A stretch of 7,200 nt of DNA from Spirochaetales bacterium (GCA_028723145.1 JAQYFM010000163.1:1-7200); one strand, 5' to 3'; shown: positions 1 through 7,168, counted from the first letter of the stretch. The notes: generated from the sequence alone by a model not told the origin. Translations and numbers: made by a program.

Positions 1-1418
1 ATTCATTTTCAACATCATCTTTAATAACACGATTAACAACAGATGTTCAGAATGTTCAGCAAGCATTTCAAATGACAATTAGAATATGCTTCAGAGCTCC
101 TATTATGTTTGTATTTGCAATTATTATGGTAATACACAATAGTGGTACTCTTGTTGCTGTATTTGCTGTTGCAATTCCTGTTTTAGCAATTGCTTGTGCC
201 TTCTTTATTAAAAGAGTGTTCCCAATCTTTAATAGAATTTTTAAACACTACGATAAGCTTAATAGAGTAATTGAAGAAAACTTAATAGGTATTAGAACAG
301 TTAAAGCATATGTAAGAGAAGAAGAGGAAAAAGAAAAGTTTGATTCCTCCTCACGTGCAATTCATGATGACTTTGTAAAAGCACAAAAGATGATGGTTAT
401 GATTAATCCTCTAGTTCAAAGTGTTTCATATGCTTGTATTCTTGCAATTTGTTACTTTGGAGCAAAACTTATTAGTGTGGGCTCTATGGGAACAGGAGAG
501 TTGATGAGTGTATTTACATACACAATGCAAATTCTTTCTTCCCTTATTATGATTGCAATGATTGTTGTAAACCTATCAATGTCAAAGGCATCAGCTGAGA
601 GAATTATTGAAGTTTTGGATGCTTCTCCAGAGATGGATCTAAATGAAAATGGATTAAAGAAAGTTGAAGATGGAAGTATTTGCTTTGACCATACTAACTT
701 CTCATATTCTGGAAATAATACTCCATTAGTACTACATAATATTAACCTTGATATTAAATCAGGGGAGATGGTTGGTCTTCTTGGTCCAACCGGAAGTGGT
801 AAATCAAGTTTAATATCATTAATTGCTAGACTGTACGATGTTACATCTGGTTCTGTATCTGTAGGTGGCCATAATGTAAAGGATTATGATATTAAAGCAC
901 TTCGTGATGGTGTATCAGTTGTATTACAAAAGAATACACTCTTTTCTGGAACTGTTAGGTCAAATCTATTGTGGGGTAATGAAAACGCAACAGATGAAGA
1001 ATTAATTTGGGCGCTTAAAAGTGCAAATGCTGATTTTGTCTTTACATCTAAAGATGGTCTTGATAGCGTAGTAGAGCAGGGAGGTAATAACTTCTCTGGT
1101 GGTCAAAAGCAGAGGTTATGTATTGCTAGGGCGCTTGTTAAGAAGCCTAAGGTATTAATCTTTGATGACTCAACTAGTGCTGTTGATACTCAAACTGATC
1201 ATCAAATTAGAAATGCATTAAGGCGCGATGTAAAGAATTGTACAAAGATAATCATCGCTCAGCGTGTTAACTCTGTTATGGATGCAGATAAAATCGTTAT
1301 CTTAGAAAATGGGTATATCGATGATGTTGGCACTCATGATGAGCTTTTAATGCGTAATAGAACATATCAAGACCTAGTAAAGGTCCAGCTAGGAGGTAAG
1401 GAAAATGGCGAAAATTAA
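1..1418 (+). CDS. ABC exporter half-transporter, degenerate-NBD subunit (5' partial)
   Basis: Half-transporter (TMD then NBD) of a heterodimeric type IV ABC exporter in the cytoplasmic membrane, probably for drugs, peptides or lipids. The reading frame is open from base 3 through the ATG at base 72, and residues before that ATG (RLTTDVQNVQQAF) are typical exporter TMD sequence. The gene therefore starts outside the window; about 471 residues are visible and roughly 100 are missing compared with the usual 570-600. The NBD shows Walker A GPTGSGKS (783-806), a Q-loop VVLQK, signature FSGGQ (1092-1106) and Walker B VLIFDD (1152-1169). The catalytic Glu is replaced by Asp (1167-1169) and the H-loop His by Gln (AQRV, 1260-1262). 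This is the hallmark of the degenerate partner, as in BmrC or TM287. It overlaps the next ABC gene by 14 bases, implying coupled translation. The transported substrate cannot be read from the sequence. Confidence 0.95.
   Translation, partial: SFSTSSLITRLTTDVQNVQQAFQMTIRICFRAPIMFVFAIIMVIHNSGTLVAVFAVAIPVLAIACAFFIKRVFPIFNRIFKHYDKLNRVIEENLIGIRTVKAYVREEEEKEKFDSSSRAIHDDFVKAQKMMVMINPLVQSVSYACILAICYFGAKLISVGSMGTGELMSVFTYTMQILSSLIMIAMIVVNLSMSKASAERIIEVLDASPEMDLNENGLKKVEDGSICFDHTNFSYSGNNTPLVLHNINLDIKSGEMVGLLGPTGSGKSSLISLIARLYDVTSGSVSVGGHNVKDYDIKALRDGVSVVLQKNTLFSGTVRSNLLWGNENATDEELIWALKSANADFVFTSKDGLDSVVEQGGNNFSGGQKQRLCIARALVKKPKVLIFDDSTSAVDTQTDHQIRNALRRDVKNCTKIIIAQRVNSVMDADKIVILENGYIDDVGTHDELLMRNRTYQDLVKVQLGGKENGEN
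1391..1396 (+). promoter_or_regulatory. Shine-Dalgarno site of the second ABC gene
   Basis: AGGAGG lies 8 bases before the ATG at 1405, inside the last codons of the upstream ABC gene. It is a near-perfect anti-SD match and fixes the downstream start. With the 14-base gene overlap it supports matched, coupled synthesis of the two subunits. Confidence 0.9.
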
Positions 1419-3297
1419 GAAGCTTCCACCTCAAAAAGCAAAAGATCCTAAGAAGACCTTCAAAAGATTATTTTCCGAGGTATTTGGAGAAAATAAACTT
1501 AAACTAACAGTTGTAATAATTTGTATCATTATTTCAGCTCTTTCTACAGTTTATATTTCTACATTATTAAAAACATTAATTGATGATTTTATTACACCAA
1601 TTGTTAAAAGTGGTACTTTTGATTTCTCTCCACTTTTAAAAGCAATGTGTGGTTGGGCTCTTATCATGCTCCTTGGTGTTACTACAACTTACCTTCAAGG
1701 AAGGATAATGGTAAAGATTGCTCAAGATGCACTATTAAATATAAGAAATAAGATGTTTGCTAAACTTGAGAGGCTTCCTATTTCTTACTTTGATACTCAT
1801 CAGCATGGACAAATAATGTCTAGATTCACAAATGATGCTGATACACTTCAGCAGATGATTTCTCAATCAATTGTAAGTGTTATATCCTCTGGACTTACAT
1901 TAATTTGTGTTTTTATTGCCTTATTAATGAATAGCTGGATATTAACAATACTAATTGTTTTAACAGTTATTGTATTAATGAATGTTACAAAGATTATTGG
2001 TTCAAAGAGTAGTAAGAACTTTGCACTTCAGCAAAAGAACCTTGCAAAGGTTAATGGTTATATTGAAGAGATGATGAATGGAAGTAAAGTTGTCAAAGTA
2101 TTTAACCACGAAGATGCAAGTAAAAAGGAATTTGACCAAATAAATAATGAACTTTGTCAAACAATGACAAGAGCAAATACTTACTCAAATGTAATGGGAC
2201 CTGTTGTTAATAACATAGGTAACTTACAGTATGTAATTCTTGTATTTGCGGGCTCTCTTATCTCAATTGTTACTGGAGGTTCTTATTCTGTTGGTTCTCT
2301 TGCTGCCTTTTTACAACTTTCAAAGTCCTTTACTAACCCTCTTGGTCAAATAGCTCAGCAAGTTAACTTCTTCTTAATGGCATTAGCTGGTGCTGAAAGA
2401 ATTTTTGAGCTCCTTGATGAAGAGGAAGAGGTTGATAACGGCTATGTTACATTAGTTAATGCAAAGGAAGAAAATGGTGTATTAACAGAATGTAAAGAGC
2501 GAACTGGCATTTGGGCATGGAAACATCCTCACACAGATGGTTCTGGTATTACCTATACTAAGCTTAGAGGCGATATCGTAATGAGTGAGGTTGACTTTAG
2601 CTATGTAGAAGGAAAGCCTGTATTAAAGGATGTATCACTATATGCACATCCTGGTGAGAAGATTGCTTTTGTTGGTGCAACTGGAGCAGGCAAAACTACT
2701 ATCACTAATCTATTAAATAGATTCTATGATATCCAGGATGGTAAAATTAGATTTGATGGAATTAATATCAATAAGATTAAAAAGAGTGACTTAAGACACT
2801 CACTTGGTATTATCTTACAAGATACCCATCTATTTAGTGGAACTATCAAGGATAACATTAGATATGGAAAGCTTGATGCAACAGATGAAGAGATTATCAA
2901 TGCAGCAAAGCTTGCAAACGCCCATGAATTTATCATGATGATGAAGGATGGTTATGATACTATGCTTGAAAATGATGGTGAAGGGTTATCTCAAGGACAG
3001 CGACAATTAATAGCTATTGCCCGTGCAGCGGTTGCTAATCCTCCTGTTTTGGTAATGGATGAAGCAACTTCAAGTATCGATACTCATACAGAAAGTTTAG
3101 TTCAAGAGGGTATGGACCGTCTAATGGAAGGTCGAACTGTATTTGTAATTGCTCACCGCCTTTCAACTGTTAGAAATAGTGATTGCATTATGGTTCTAGA
3201 TCATGGTTCGATAATTGAAAGAGGCACTCATGATTCATTAATTGCCGAAAAGGGTGTCTACTATAGACTTTATACTGGAGCATTTGAATTAAGTTAA
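1405..3297 (+). CDS. ABC exporter half-transporter, canonical-NBD subunit
   Basis: Second subunit of the heterodimeric exporter, 630 residues. A basic N-terminus precedes about six membrane segments (roughly residues 33-58, 80-98, 155-175, 177-198, 268-290 and 295-325), then an NBD. Motifs: Walker A GATGAGKT (424-431), Q-loop Q472, signature LSQGQ (528-532), Walker B VLVMDE with catalytic E553, D-loop SSID, and H-loop H584. Glu and His are intact, while the signature has Gln where LSGGQ has Gly. Its Walker motifs would pair with the partner's intact FSGGQ to form the hydrolytic site, and its LSQGQ would complete the degenerate site. An extra stretch of about 45 residues (341-387, containing TGIWAWKHPH) separates TMD from NBD and explains the length above the usual 580-600. 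I have seen similar linkers in clostridial exporters of this type. Substrate unknown; BmrD/LmrD-like is a class comparison, not an orthology claim. Confidence 0.95.
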   Translation: MAKIKKLPPQKAKDPKKTFKRLFSEVFGENKLKLTVVIICIIISALSTVYISTLLKTLIDDFITPIVKSGTFDFSPLLKAMCGWALIMLLGVTTTYLQGRIMVKIAQDALLNIRNKMFAKLERLPISYFDTHQHGQIMSRFTNDADTLQQMISQSIVSVISSGLTLICVFIALLMNSWILTILIVLTVIVLMNVTKIIGSKSSKNFALQQKNLAKVNGYIEEMMNGSKVVKVFNHEDASKKEFDQINNELCQTMTRANTYSNVMGPVVNNIGNLQYVILVFAGSLISIVTGGSYSVGSLAAFLQLSKSFTNPLGQIAQQVNFFLMALAGAERIFELLDEEEEVDNGYVTLVNAKEENGVLTECKERTGIWAWKHPHTDGSGITYTKLRGDIVMSEVDFSYVEGKPVLKDVSLYAHPGEKIAFVGATGAGKTTITNLLNRFYDIQDGKIRFDGININKIKKSDLRHSLGIILQDTHLFSGTIKDNIRYGKLDATDEEIINAAKLANAHEFIMMMKDGYDTMLENDGEGLSQGQRQLIAIARAAVANPPVLVMDEATSSIDTHTESLVQEGMDRLMEGRTVFVIAHRLSTVRNSDCIMVLDHGSIIERGTHDSLIAEKGVYYRLYTGAFELS

Positions 3298-3340
3298 AAA
3301 AAAGAATACCCAAAGACCTAAGTCTGAGGGTATTCATTTT
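3296..3340. terminator. Bidirectional intrinsic terminator between convergent genes
   Basis: GAATACCC (3304-3311) pairs with GGGTATTC (3328-3335), and inside it AGAC (3314-3317) pairs with GTCT (3322-3325) around a CTAA tetraloop. Eight A residues (3296-3303) on the left give a U8 tract for leftward transcripts, and ATTTT on the right gives a shorter U tract for rightward ones. It sits right after the ABC stop codon and 3 bases from the lipoprotein stop, so it serves both genes and should be stronger leftward. Confidence 0.88.
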
Positions 3341-4379
3341 ATCTAAGGGCAAGACGTAAACTTGAGATGTCGTTCGTAGTAAGGGACAAACTATTCTTTA
3401 AGTAATTAACTGAGAGATGTAGAAGAGCTTTATCCTCAAGTTCACTTGCTCCTGTGATCATTTTTAAATTGTTAGTAAATGCATCTTTAATAATGTTATA
3501 GCGATAATCACTTTTAGAGAGAGAATACTTGCTTTCAAAGTATCTCATATAGCAATCTTCAATTGCTGATAGTCTTGCTCCCATTAATGCTTCTAAAAGT
3601 GCAACTACTAAAGATGTATTACTATCTGGTTTTGAGAAAATTAGATAAGGTCCTTTATTATCAGCCATTGAGATAAATAAATCGTGAGCATTATTTACGT
3701 TTATTATATTAAATTCACCACTTTCAATTATGCTTCCTGAATAATTAATAATAGTTTTAATTGAATACTTTCTAGCAAGAGAGAAGATTTCGTTTAATCT
3801 TTCTGAACTTTCAGGATATGATGCTGTGAATAATTTTTTTTCTCCAATTATACCTGCTTTATGGTTAAAGAATTGTAAATACTCTTCATTTGAGGTAAAG
3901 AGTGATTTATCTTCTACGGGATTAAGTGTTGATAGAATATATTCAATATAACCATCTTTATCTTTTGAAAAAACACTAATTTCAACATTAGAATCAAGGT
4001 TTAAATATGAGAAATCATTACTTGAAATAATGGTTAAAAAACCATTTTCATTTTTTAAATAATAGGCTGCAGATAGTAATGAATTATTATCCTCACTTAT
4101 TGCAATAAATGATAGTTCATCAATTTTTACTTCATATAAATCTTTACTATTGAAGGTAAATGGTATTGTTGTTTTTATTTCTTTTCCATTAATTGATTCA
4201 ATTATTCTTGTATTTTGAATAGGTTGTTCAGTTTTGATGATATCACTGCTATCAAGCTTGATTTGAGCAGATGATACATCATAATTAATGCCCTCAGGGC
4301 TTTCTATAATTATTGGCTCTACCGTGGCACAAGAAATAAGTAGTAGTAATGAAAAAAAATATAAAGCAAGCTGTTTCAT
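3339..4379 (-). CDS. Lipoprotein with degenerate tyrosine-phosphatase-like domain
   Basis: The 346-residue product begins MKQLALYFF and has a hydrophobic signal peptide ending in LISC, giving lipidated Cys17, so it is membrane-anchored outside the cytoplasm. I chose the ATG at 4379; an in-frame TTG at 4391 would add MRFE with no better ribosome site. Residues about 20-170 are a poorly conserved beta-rich region. Residues about 180-346 resemble, from memory, secreted or lipid-anchored tyrosine-phosphatase-like proteins of anaerobes: KKLFTAS at the usual LYRSS place, SIKTIINYSGS for the GIKTVLNLADS strand, then GPYLIF leading into ALLEALMGA, and a helical C-terminus. Where active members have HCTEGKDRTG, this has FSKPDSNTS (248-256), lacking both catalytic Cys and P-loop Arg. 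It therefore looks like a pseudophosphatase, perhaps a binding protein. Lipoprotein call is firm; the domain call is moderate. A weak GAGA at 4386-4389 is the only Shine-Dalgarno candidate. Confidence 0.85.
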   Translation of the reverse strand: MKQLALYFFSLLLLISCATVEPIIIESPEGINYDVSSAQIKLDSSDIIKTEQPIQNTRIIESINGKEIKTTIPFTFNSKDLYEVKIDELSFIAISEDNNSLLSAAYYLKNENGFLTIISSNDFSYLNLDSNVEISVFSKDKDGYIEYILSTLNPVEDKSLFTSNEEYLQFFNHKAGIIGEKKLFTASYPESSERLNEIFSLARKYSIKTIINYSGSIIESGEFNIINVNNAHDLFISMADNKGPYLIFSKPDSNTSLVVALLEALMGARLSAIEDCYMRYFESKYSLSKSDYRYNIIKDAFTNNLKMITGASELEDKALLHLSVNYLKNSLSLTTNDISSLRLALR

Positions 4380-4409
4380 TTCAAATCTCAATAATGTAAA
4401 CAGCCTGCT
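4352..4409 (-). terminator. Hairpin plus T tract spanning the lipoprotein start codon
   Basis: On the - strand AGCAGGCTGTTT (4409-4398) pairs with AAACAGCTTGCT (4376-4365) over 12 bp with one G-U pair. The loop is 21 bases and holds the lipoprotein ATG (4379-4377). The 3' arm is codons 2-5 of that gene, and a T-rich run including T8 (4359-4352) follows within its signal-peptide codons. The position, 16 bases past the stop of the threonine-synthase-like gene, fits an intrinsic terminator for that gene. It could instead, or also, control lipoprotein translation. The structure is seen directly; the function is inferred. Confidence 0.6.
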
Positions 4410-4424
4410 ATATTATTGGTTACA

Positions 4425-5645
4425 TCAGAAATTAAGTTTTTTAACTTCCTCAACGCTATTTTCTATAGCTTTAGGTAATGTTACTCTATTATCAAAGACA
4501 GCCATGTCCTTAAAGCCGGTTCCGGTGAGTAATACAGTAACAAGTGCATCCTCTCCAAATTTAGCTCTTACATTATCACTATCCTTTTTAAATGCCGCAA
4601 ATGCGCAAGCCGCAGCTGGTTCAACGAATACACCTGCATCCTTTGTTAATTCCATTTGAGCTGAAAGAATTTCTTCTTCGCTAACTTCAACAGACCAACC
4701 ATCTGAATGCTTAATTCCATAAACAGCCATTCTACCATTAGCAGGGTTATTAACACTGATACTATCTGCTCTAGTTGTTGCTTTTGTCTCCTTCATTTCT
4801 CCAGTTCTAAAGGCCTGTGAAATAGCATTAGACTTTTCTGCTTGAGCACAGACAAGATGAGGCATTTTGTCAATTAAACCTGCACTTAGAAGATCATAGA
4901 AACCTTTCCAAACACCACCAAAGATACAACCATCTCCAGTTGGAACATAGATTACATCTGGTGCTCTTCTACCCAAATCCTCAAAGAGTTCAATTGAAAT
5001 ACTCTTCTTTCCTTCAATGGTCATTGGGTTGTAAGCTGTATTTCTATTTATTCCACCAAAGAGTTTAGTGTACTCAATTGATAGTTTAAATGCATCATCA
5101 TATGTTCCTTTAACAGGTACTACATGAGCTCCATATAGAACACTCTGCATAAGCTTATTAATTGGTGCAGTAGCTGGAACAAATAATACTATATCAAGGC
5201 CATATGCAGCACCTGCACAGCTCATAGCTGCTCCGGCATTACCAGTACTAGCTAATGCAATTTTAGTTACATTATGAGCTTGAGCCTGAGCTACAATAAG
5301 CTGACTTGCTCTATCCTTAAATGAACCTGATGGTAGTTGGCTATCAAGCTTAAGTGTAAGATTATTAATATTATATCTCTTTGAGAGCTTAATAGGTCTT
5401 ACAACTGGAGTTGATCCAACTGGATAAGCATCCTTATTTTTTATCTCATAAGGGAAGAAATCGTACATTGTAACATGATCTTTTTCTTTAAGACTCTTTA
5501 ATTCTTCTTCATCATAGATTACAGATAGTACGCCCTTTCTAAATTCTCCTTCCTTTTCACTACCACCGCAATTAGGGCAAAGATACATTATCTCATCAGA
5601 GACAAACTCACTGCCGCAATCAAGGCAAACGTATTTGAACTTCAT
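4425..5645 (-). CDS. thrC: Threonine synthase-like PLP enzyme with zinc ribbon
   Basis: Cytoplasmic fold-type II PLP enzyme, 406 residues, most like threonine synthase (O-phosphohomoserine to threonine plus phosphate). An N-terminal zinc ribbon has C7, C10, C23 and C26 (CxxC-x12-CxxC), as in longer ThrC forms. LPSGSFKDRAS carries the PLP Schiff-base lysine K110, STGNAGAAMS (133-142) is the substrate/PLP loop, PTGDGCIFGGVWKGF (235-249) the phosphate-binding loop, and LLTGTGFKD (372-380) the C-terminal PLP-ring motif. The start at 5645 is set by AGGAG 5 bases upstream and by the zinc ribbon; the frame stays open for 85 more codons upstream, but these overlap the preceding gene and are not protein-like. 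It lies 52 bases downstream of another PLP enzyme, with a hairpin between. No thrB or hom gene is visible, and the GDG phosphate loop differs from the GNAGN I expect in housekeeping ThrC, so a related reaction such as cysteate synthesis or amino-acid breakdown is possible. Confidence 0.9.
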   Translation of the reverse strand: MKFKYVCLDCGSEFVSDEIMYLCPNCGGSEKEGEFRKGVLSVIYDEEELKSLKEKDHVTMYDFFPYEIKNKDAYPVGSTPVVRPIKLSKRYNINNLTLKLDSQLPSGSFKDRASQLIVAQAQAHNVTKIALASTGNAGAAMSCAGAAYGLDIVLFVPATAPINKLMQSVLYGAHVVPVKGTYDDAFKLSIEYTKLFGGINRNTAYNPMTIEGKKSISIELFEDLGRRAPDVIYVPTGDGCIFGGVWKGFYDLLSAGLIDKMPHLVCAQAEKSNAISQAFRTGEMKETKATTRADSISVNNPANGRMAVYGIKHSDGWSVEVSEEEILSAQMELTKDAGVFVEPAAACAFAAFKKDSDNVRAKFGEDALVTVLLTGTGFKDMAVFDNRVTLPKAIENSVEEVKKLNF

Positions 5646-5650
5646 AACTT

Positions 5651-5655
5651 CTCCT
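5651..5655 (-). promoter_or_regulatory. Shine-Dalgarno site deciding the thrC-like start
   Basis: AGGAG (reading 5655 to 5651) lies 5 bases before the ATG at 5645 and directly after the T6 tract of the upstream hairpin. It fixes translation at MKFKYVC and argues against the open frame continuing into the upstream gene. Confidence 0.85.
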
Positions 5656-5689
5656 AAAAAATTACCGAGGAAAGTTTGCCTCCCCTCGG
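5656..5689 (-). terminator. Intercistronic terminator-like hairpin (possible attenuator)
   Basis: On the - strand CCGAGGGGAG (5689-5680) pairs with CTTTCCTCGG (5674-5665) over 10 bp (two G-U pairs) around the loop GCAAA, followed by TAATTTTTT (5664-5656). This has the form of an intrinsic terminator, placed 8 bases after the stop of the upstream PLP gene and abutting the next gene's Shine-Dalgarno site. As no promoter fits in the 52-base gap, partial readthrough is the simplest way the downstream gene is expressed from this side. An mRNA-stabilising 3' hairpin for the upstream transcript is the alternative. Confidence 0.75.
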
Positions 5690-5697
5690 CTTTACTA

Positions 5698-7161
5698 TTA
5701 TTTCTTAATTTCTTCGTTGAACTCTTTAATGAGAGCATCAATTTGTGGAACAAGCTTTGGAATATCCTTCCAGTAATTTCTATCGTACCATTGTCTGTTG
5801 AGTTCTTCGTAGGTCTTACCCTGCTGTTCAACCCAAGTATAGTACTTAAGATTGTGGATTCTAAGTCTATCGTAGTATCCAAGCTCAAGAGCGTTATCAA
5901 TACCCTGATGCATTAGAGCACCTGAGTGAACTCTTGCTGCTTCCATTAAGCTTAATGGACCCTGCTGCTCTGTCAACTCTGCTAAGCGGCTTGTATACAT
6001 AACTGATGAGTCTGTAAGAATTGTGAATACAACATCATCTTCATCCATTTCGTAGTACTTAGCCATCTTGATAGCTGAGAGCATGTTACCAATACCAGAG
6101 ATACCAAAGAGAGCAAGATTATCAATATCACTTTGTTTAACACCAATACTCTTGAGGTATTCTTTTCCATCTGGTTCATTGAAGAGACGGTAAATATCCA
6201 TACAGTCTTGGTCATCAATTGAAAGAACCATATCAGTATTCTTAACATTGTGAATCCAAGGAACGTGCTTGTCACCGATACCTTCAATTCTGTGTCCACC
6301 AAATCCGTTTCTAAGAAGAGTAGGGCACTGAAGTGCTTCACCAGCACCAATTTTAATATTTGGATATACATCCTTAAGGTGGTCACCAGCAGCTAATGTT
6401 CCACCACTACCTGTTGAAGAAGCATAACCTCTAACATTTTCTGGCTTAATACCAAGCTTCTCAAGTACTTCAATAATTGCACTACCAGTAATTTCATAGT
6501 GCCAAAGGTAGTTTTCAAACTGCTCGAACTGGTTGAAAATTACGATATGTTTTCCTCTTTCTTCATCAAGTTCATGACACTTATCGAAGATTTCCTTTAC
6601 GTTTGATTCACAACCAGGAGTTGCAATAATTTCACCTGCAACAGTTTTAAGCCAGTTAAATCTTTCCTGAGACATATTCTCTGGGAGGATTGCAATACTC
6701 TTACAACCAAGAAGAGCTGAGTTATAAGCACCACCACGGCAGTAGTTACCTGTGCTTGGCCATACAGCTTGCTGTTCTGCTGCATCGAAGTTACCAGTTA
6801 CAAGAGCTGGAGCTAAGCATGAATAGGTTGCACCTACTTTGTGAACACCACAAGGGAACCACTTTCCAACAAGAGCAAGAATACGAGCCTTTGTGCCTGT
6901 AATCTCACGTGGAATTTCAATAAAGTTTACATCCTTAAATTCTCCACCTTTCTCAACAGGTTCATTGTGCCATGTGATCCTATAGAGGTTAACAGGATCG
7001 ACGTCCCAAAGACCTCTTTCCTTAAGCTTAGCTTTAATATCATCACTGATCTTTTCTGGATGTTTCATCTCTTCAAAAGTTGGTAATGTTATTCCTCTTT
7101 CCTTACAGCGAGCAACATTTTTCTTAATAATATCAGGTTTCTTTTCGAGATTAATTAACAC
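5698..7161 (-). CDS. Fold-type II PLP-dependent enzyme, cysteine-synthase superfamily, substrate unknown
   Basis: Cytoplasmic PLP enzyme of 487 residues, much longer than CysK (about 310), with extra N-terminal (about 1-90) and C-terminal (about 370-487) parts. Core motifs in order: PCGVHKVGATY with probable Schiff-base K108; PSTGNYCRGG (135-144), matching the CysK TSGNTG substrate loop; SSTGSGGTLAAG (248-259), the glycine-rich phosphate loop; GEALQCPTL; EGIGDKHVPW (293-302), like CysK GIGAGFVP; and GISGIGNM (353-360). It belongs to a family I know only under general names such as PLP-dependent beta subunit or lyase/thiolase. The resemblance to 2-amino-4-oxopentanoate thiolase OrtB is a possible lead, not a call. 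Start: GTG at 7161 lies 7 bases after GGAGG (7173-7169), whereas the in-frame TTG at 7167 almost touches that site. It is first of a - strand string with the thrC-like gene, suggesting linked amino-acid metabolism. Confidence 0.92.
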   Translation of the reverse strand: MLINLEKKPDIIKKNVARCKERGITLPTFEEMKHPEKISDDIKAKLKERGLWDVDPVNLYRITWHNEPVEKGGEFKDVNFIEIPREITGTKARILALVGKWFPCGVHKVGATYSCLAPALVTGNFDAAEQQAVWPSTGNYCRGGAYNSALLGCKSIAILPENMSQERFNWLKTVAGEIIATPGCESNVKEIFDKCHELDEERGKHIVIFNQFEQFENYLWHYEITGSAIIEVLEKLGIKPENVRGYASSTGSGGTLAAGDHLKDVYPNIKIGAGEALQCPTLLRNGFGGHRIEGIGDKHVPWIHNVKNTDMVLSIDDQDCMDIYRLFNEPDGKEYLKSIGVKQSDIDNLALFGISGIGNMLSAIKMAKYYEMDEDDVVFTILTDSSVMYTSRLAELTEQQGPLSLMEAARVHSGALMHQGIDNALELGYYDRLRIHNLKYYTWVEQQGKTYEELNRQWYDRNYWKDIPKLVPQIDALIKEFNEEIKK

Positions 7162-7168
7162 GTTCAAT

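Noticed and set aside
1..71. Start of the first ABC gene at the ATG at 72.
   Set aside because: The frame is open upstream and encodes typical exporter sequence, so this ATG is internal and the gene is truncated by the window edge.
4404..4440. TAATAT-like -10 upstream of the lipoprotein on the - strand.
   Set aside because: No -35 match at a 16-18 base spacing; the best candidates need spacers near 14 or 23 bases.
4288..4659. Open frames on the + strand opposite the lipoprotein start and thrC-like end (4288-4659) and opposite the PLP gene (6690-7086).
   Set aside because: They lie antisense to well-supported conserved genes, lack ribosome sites and show no recognisable domain; they are shadows of the real genes.
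5646..5900. An 85-codon in-frame extension of the thrC-like gene upstream of its ATG, up to 5900 on the - strand.
   Set aside because: It overlaps the conserved 3' end of the preceding PLP gene and has low-complexity, unfamily-like sequence. The AGGAG site before 5645 and the zinc ribbon mark the real start.
5982..6785. Other - strand frames at 5982-6386 and 6597-6785 inside the PLP gene, and 2724-2936 opposite the second ABC gene.
   Set aside because: They are alternate-frame readings of conserved enzyme or NBD sequence with no independent support.
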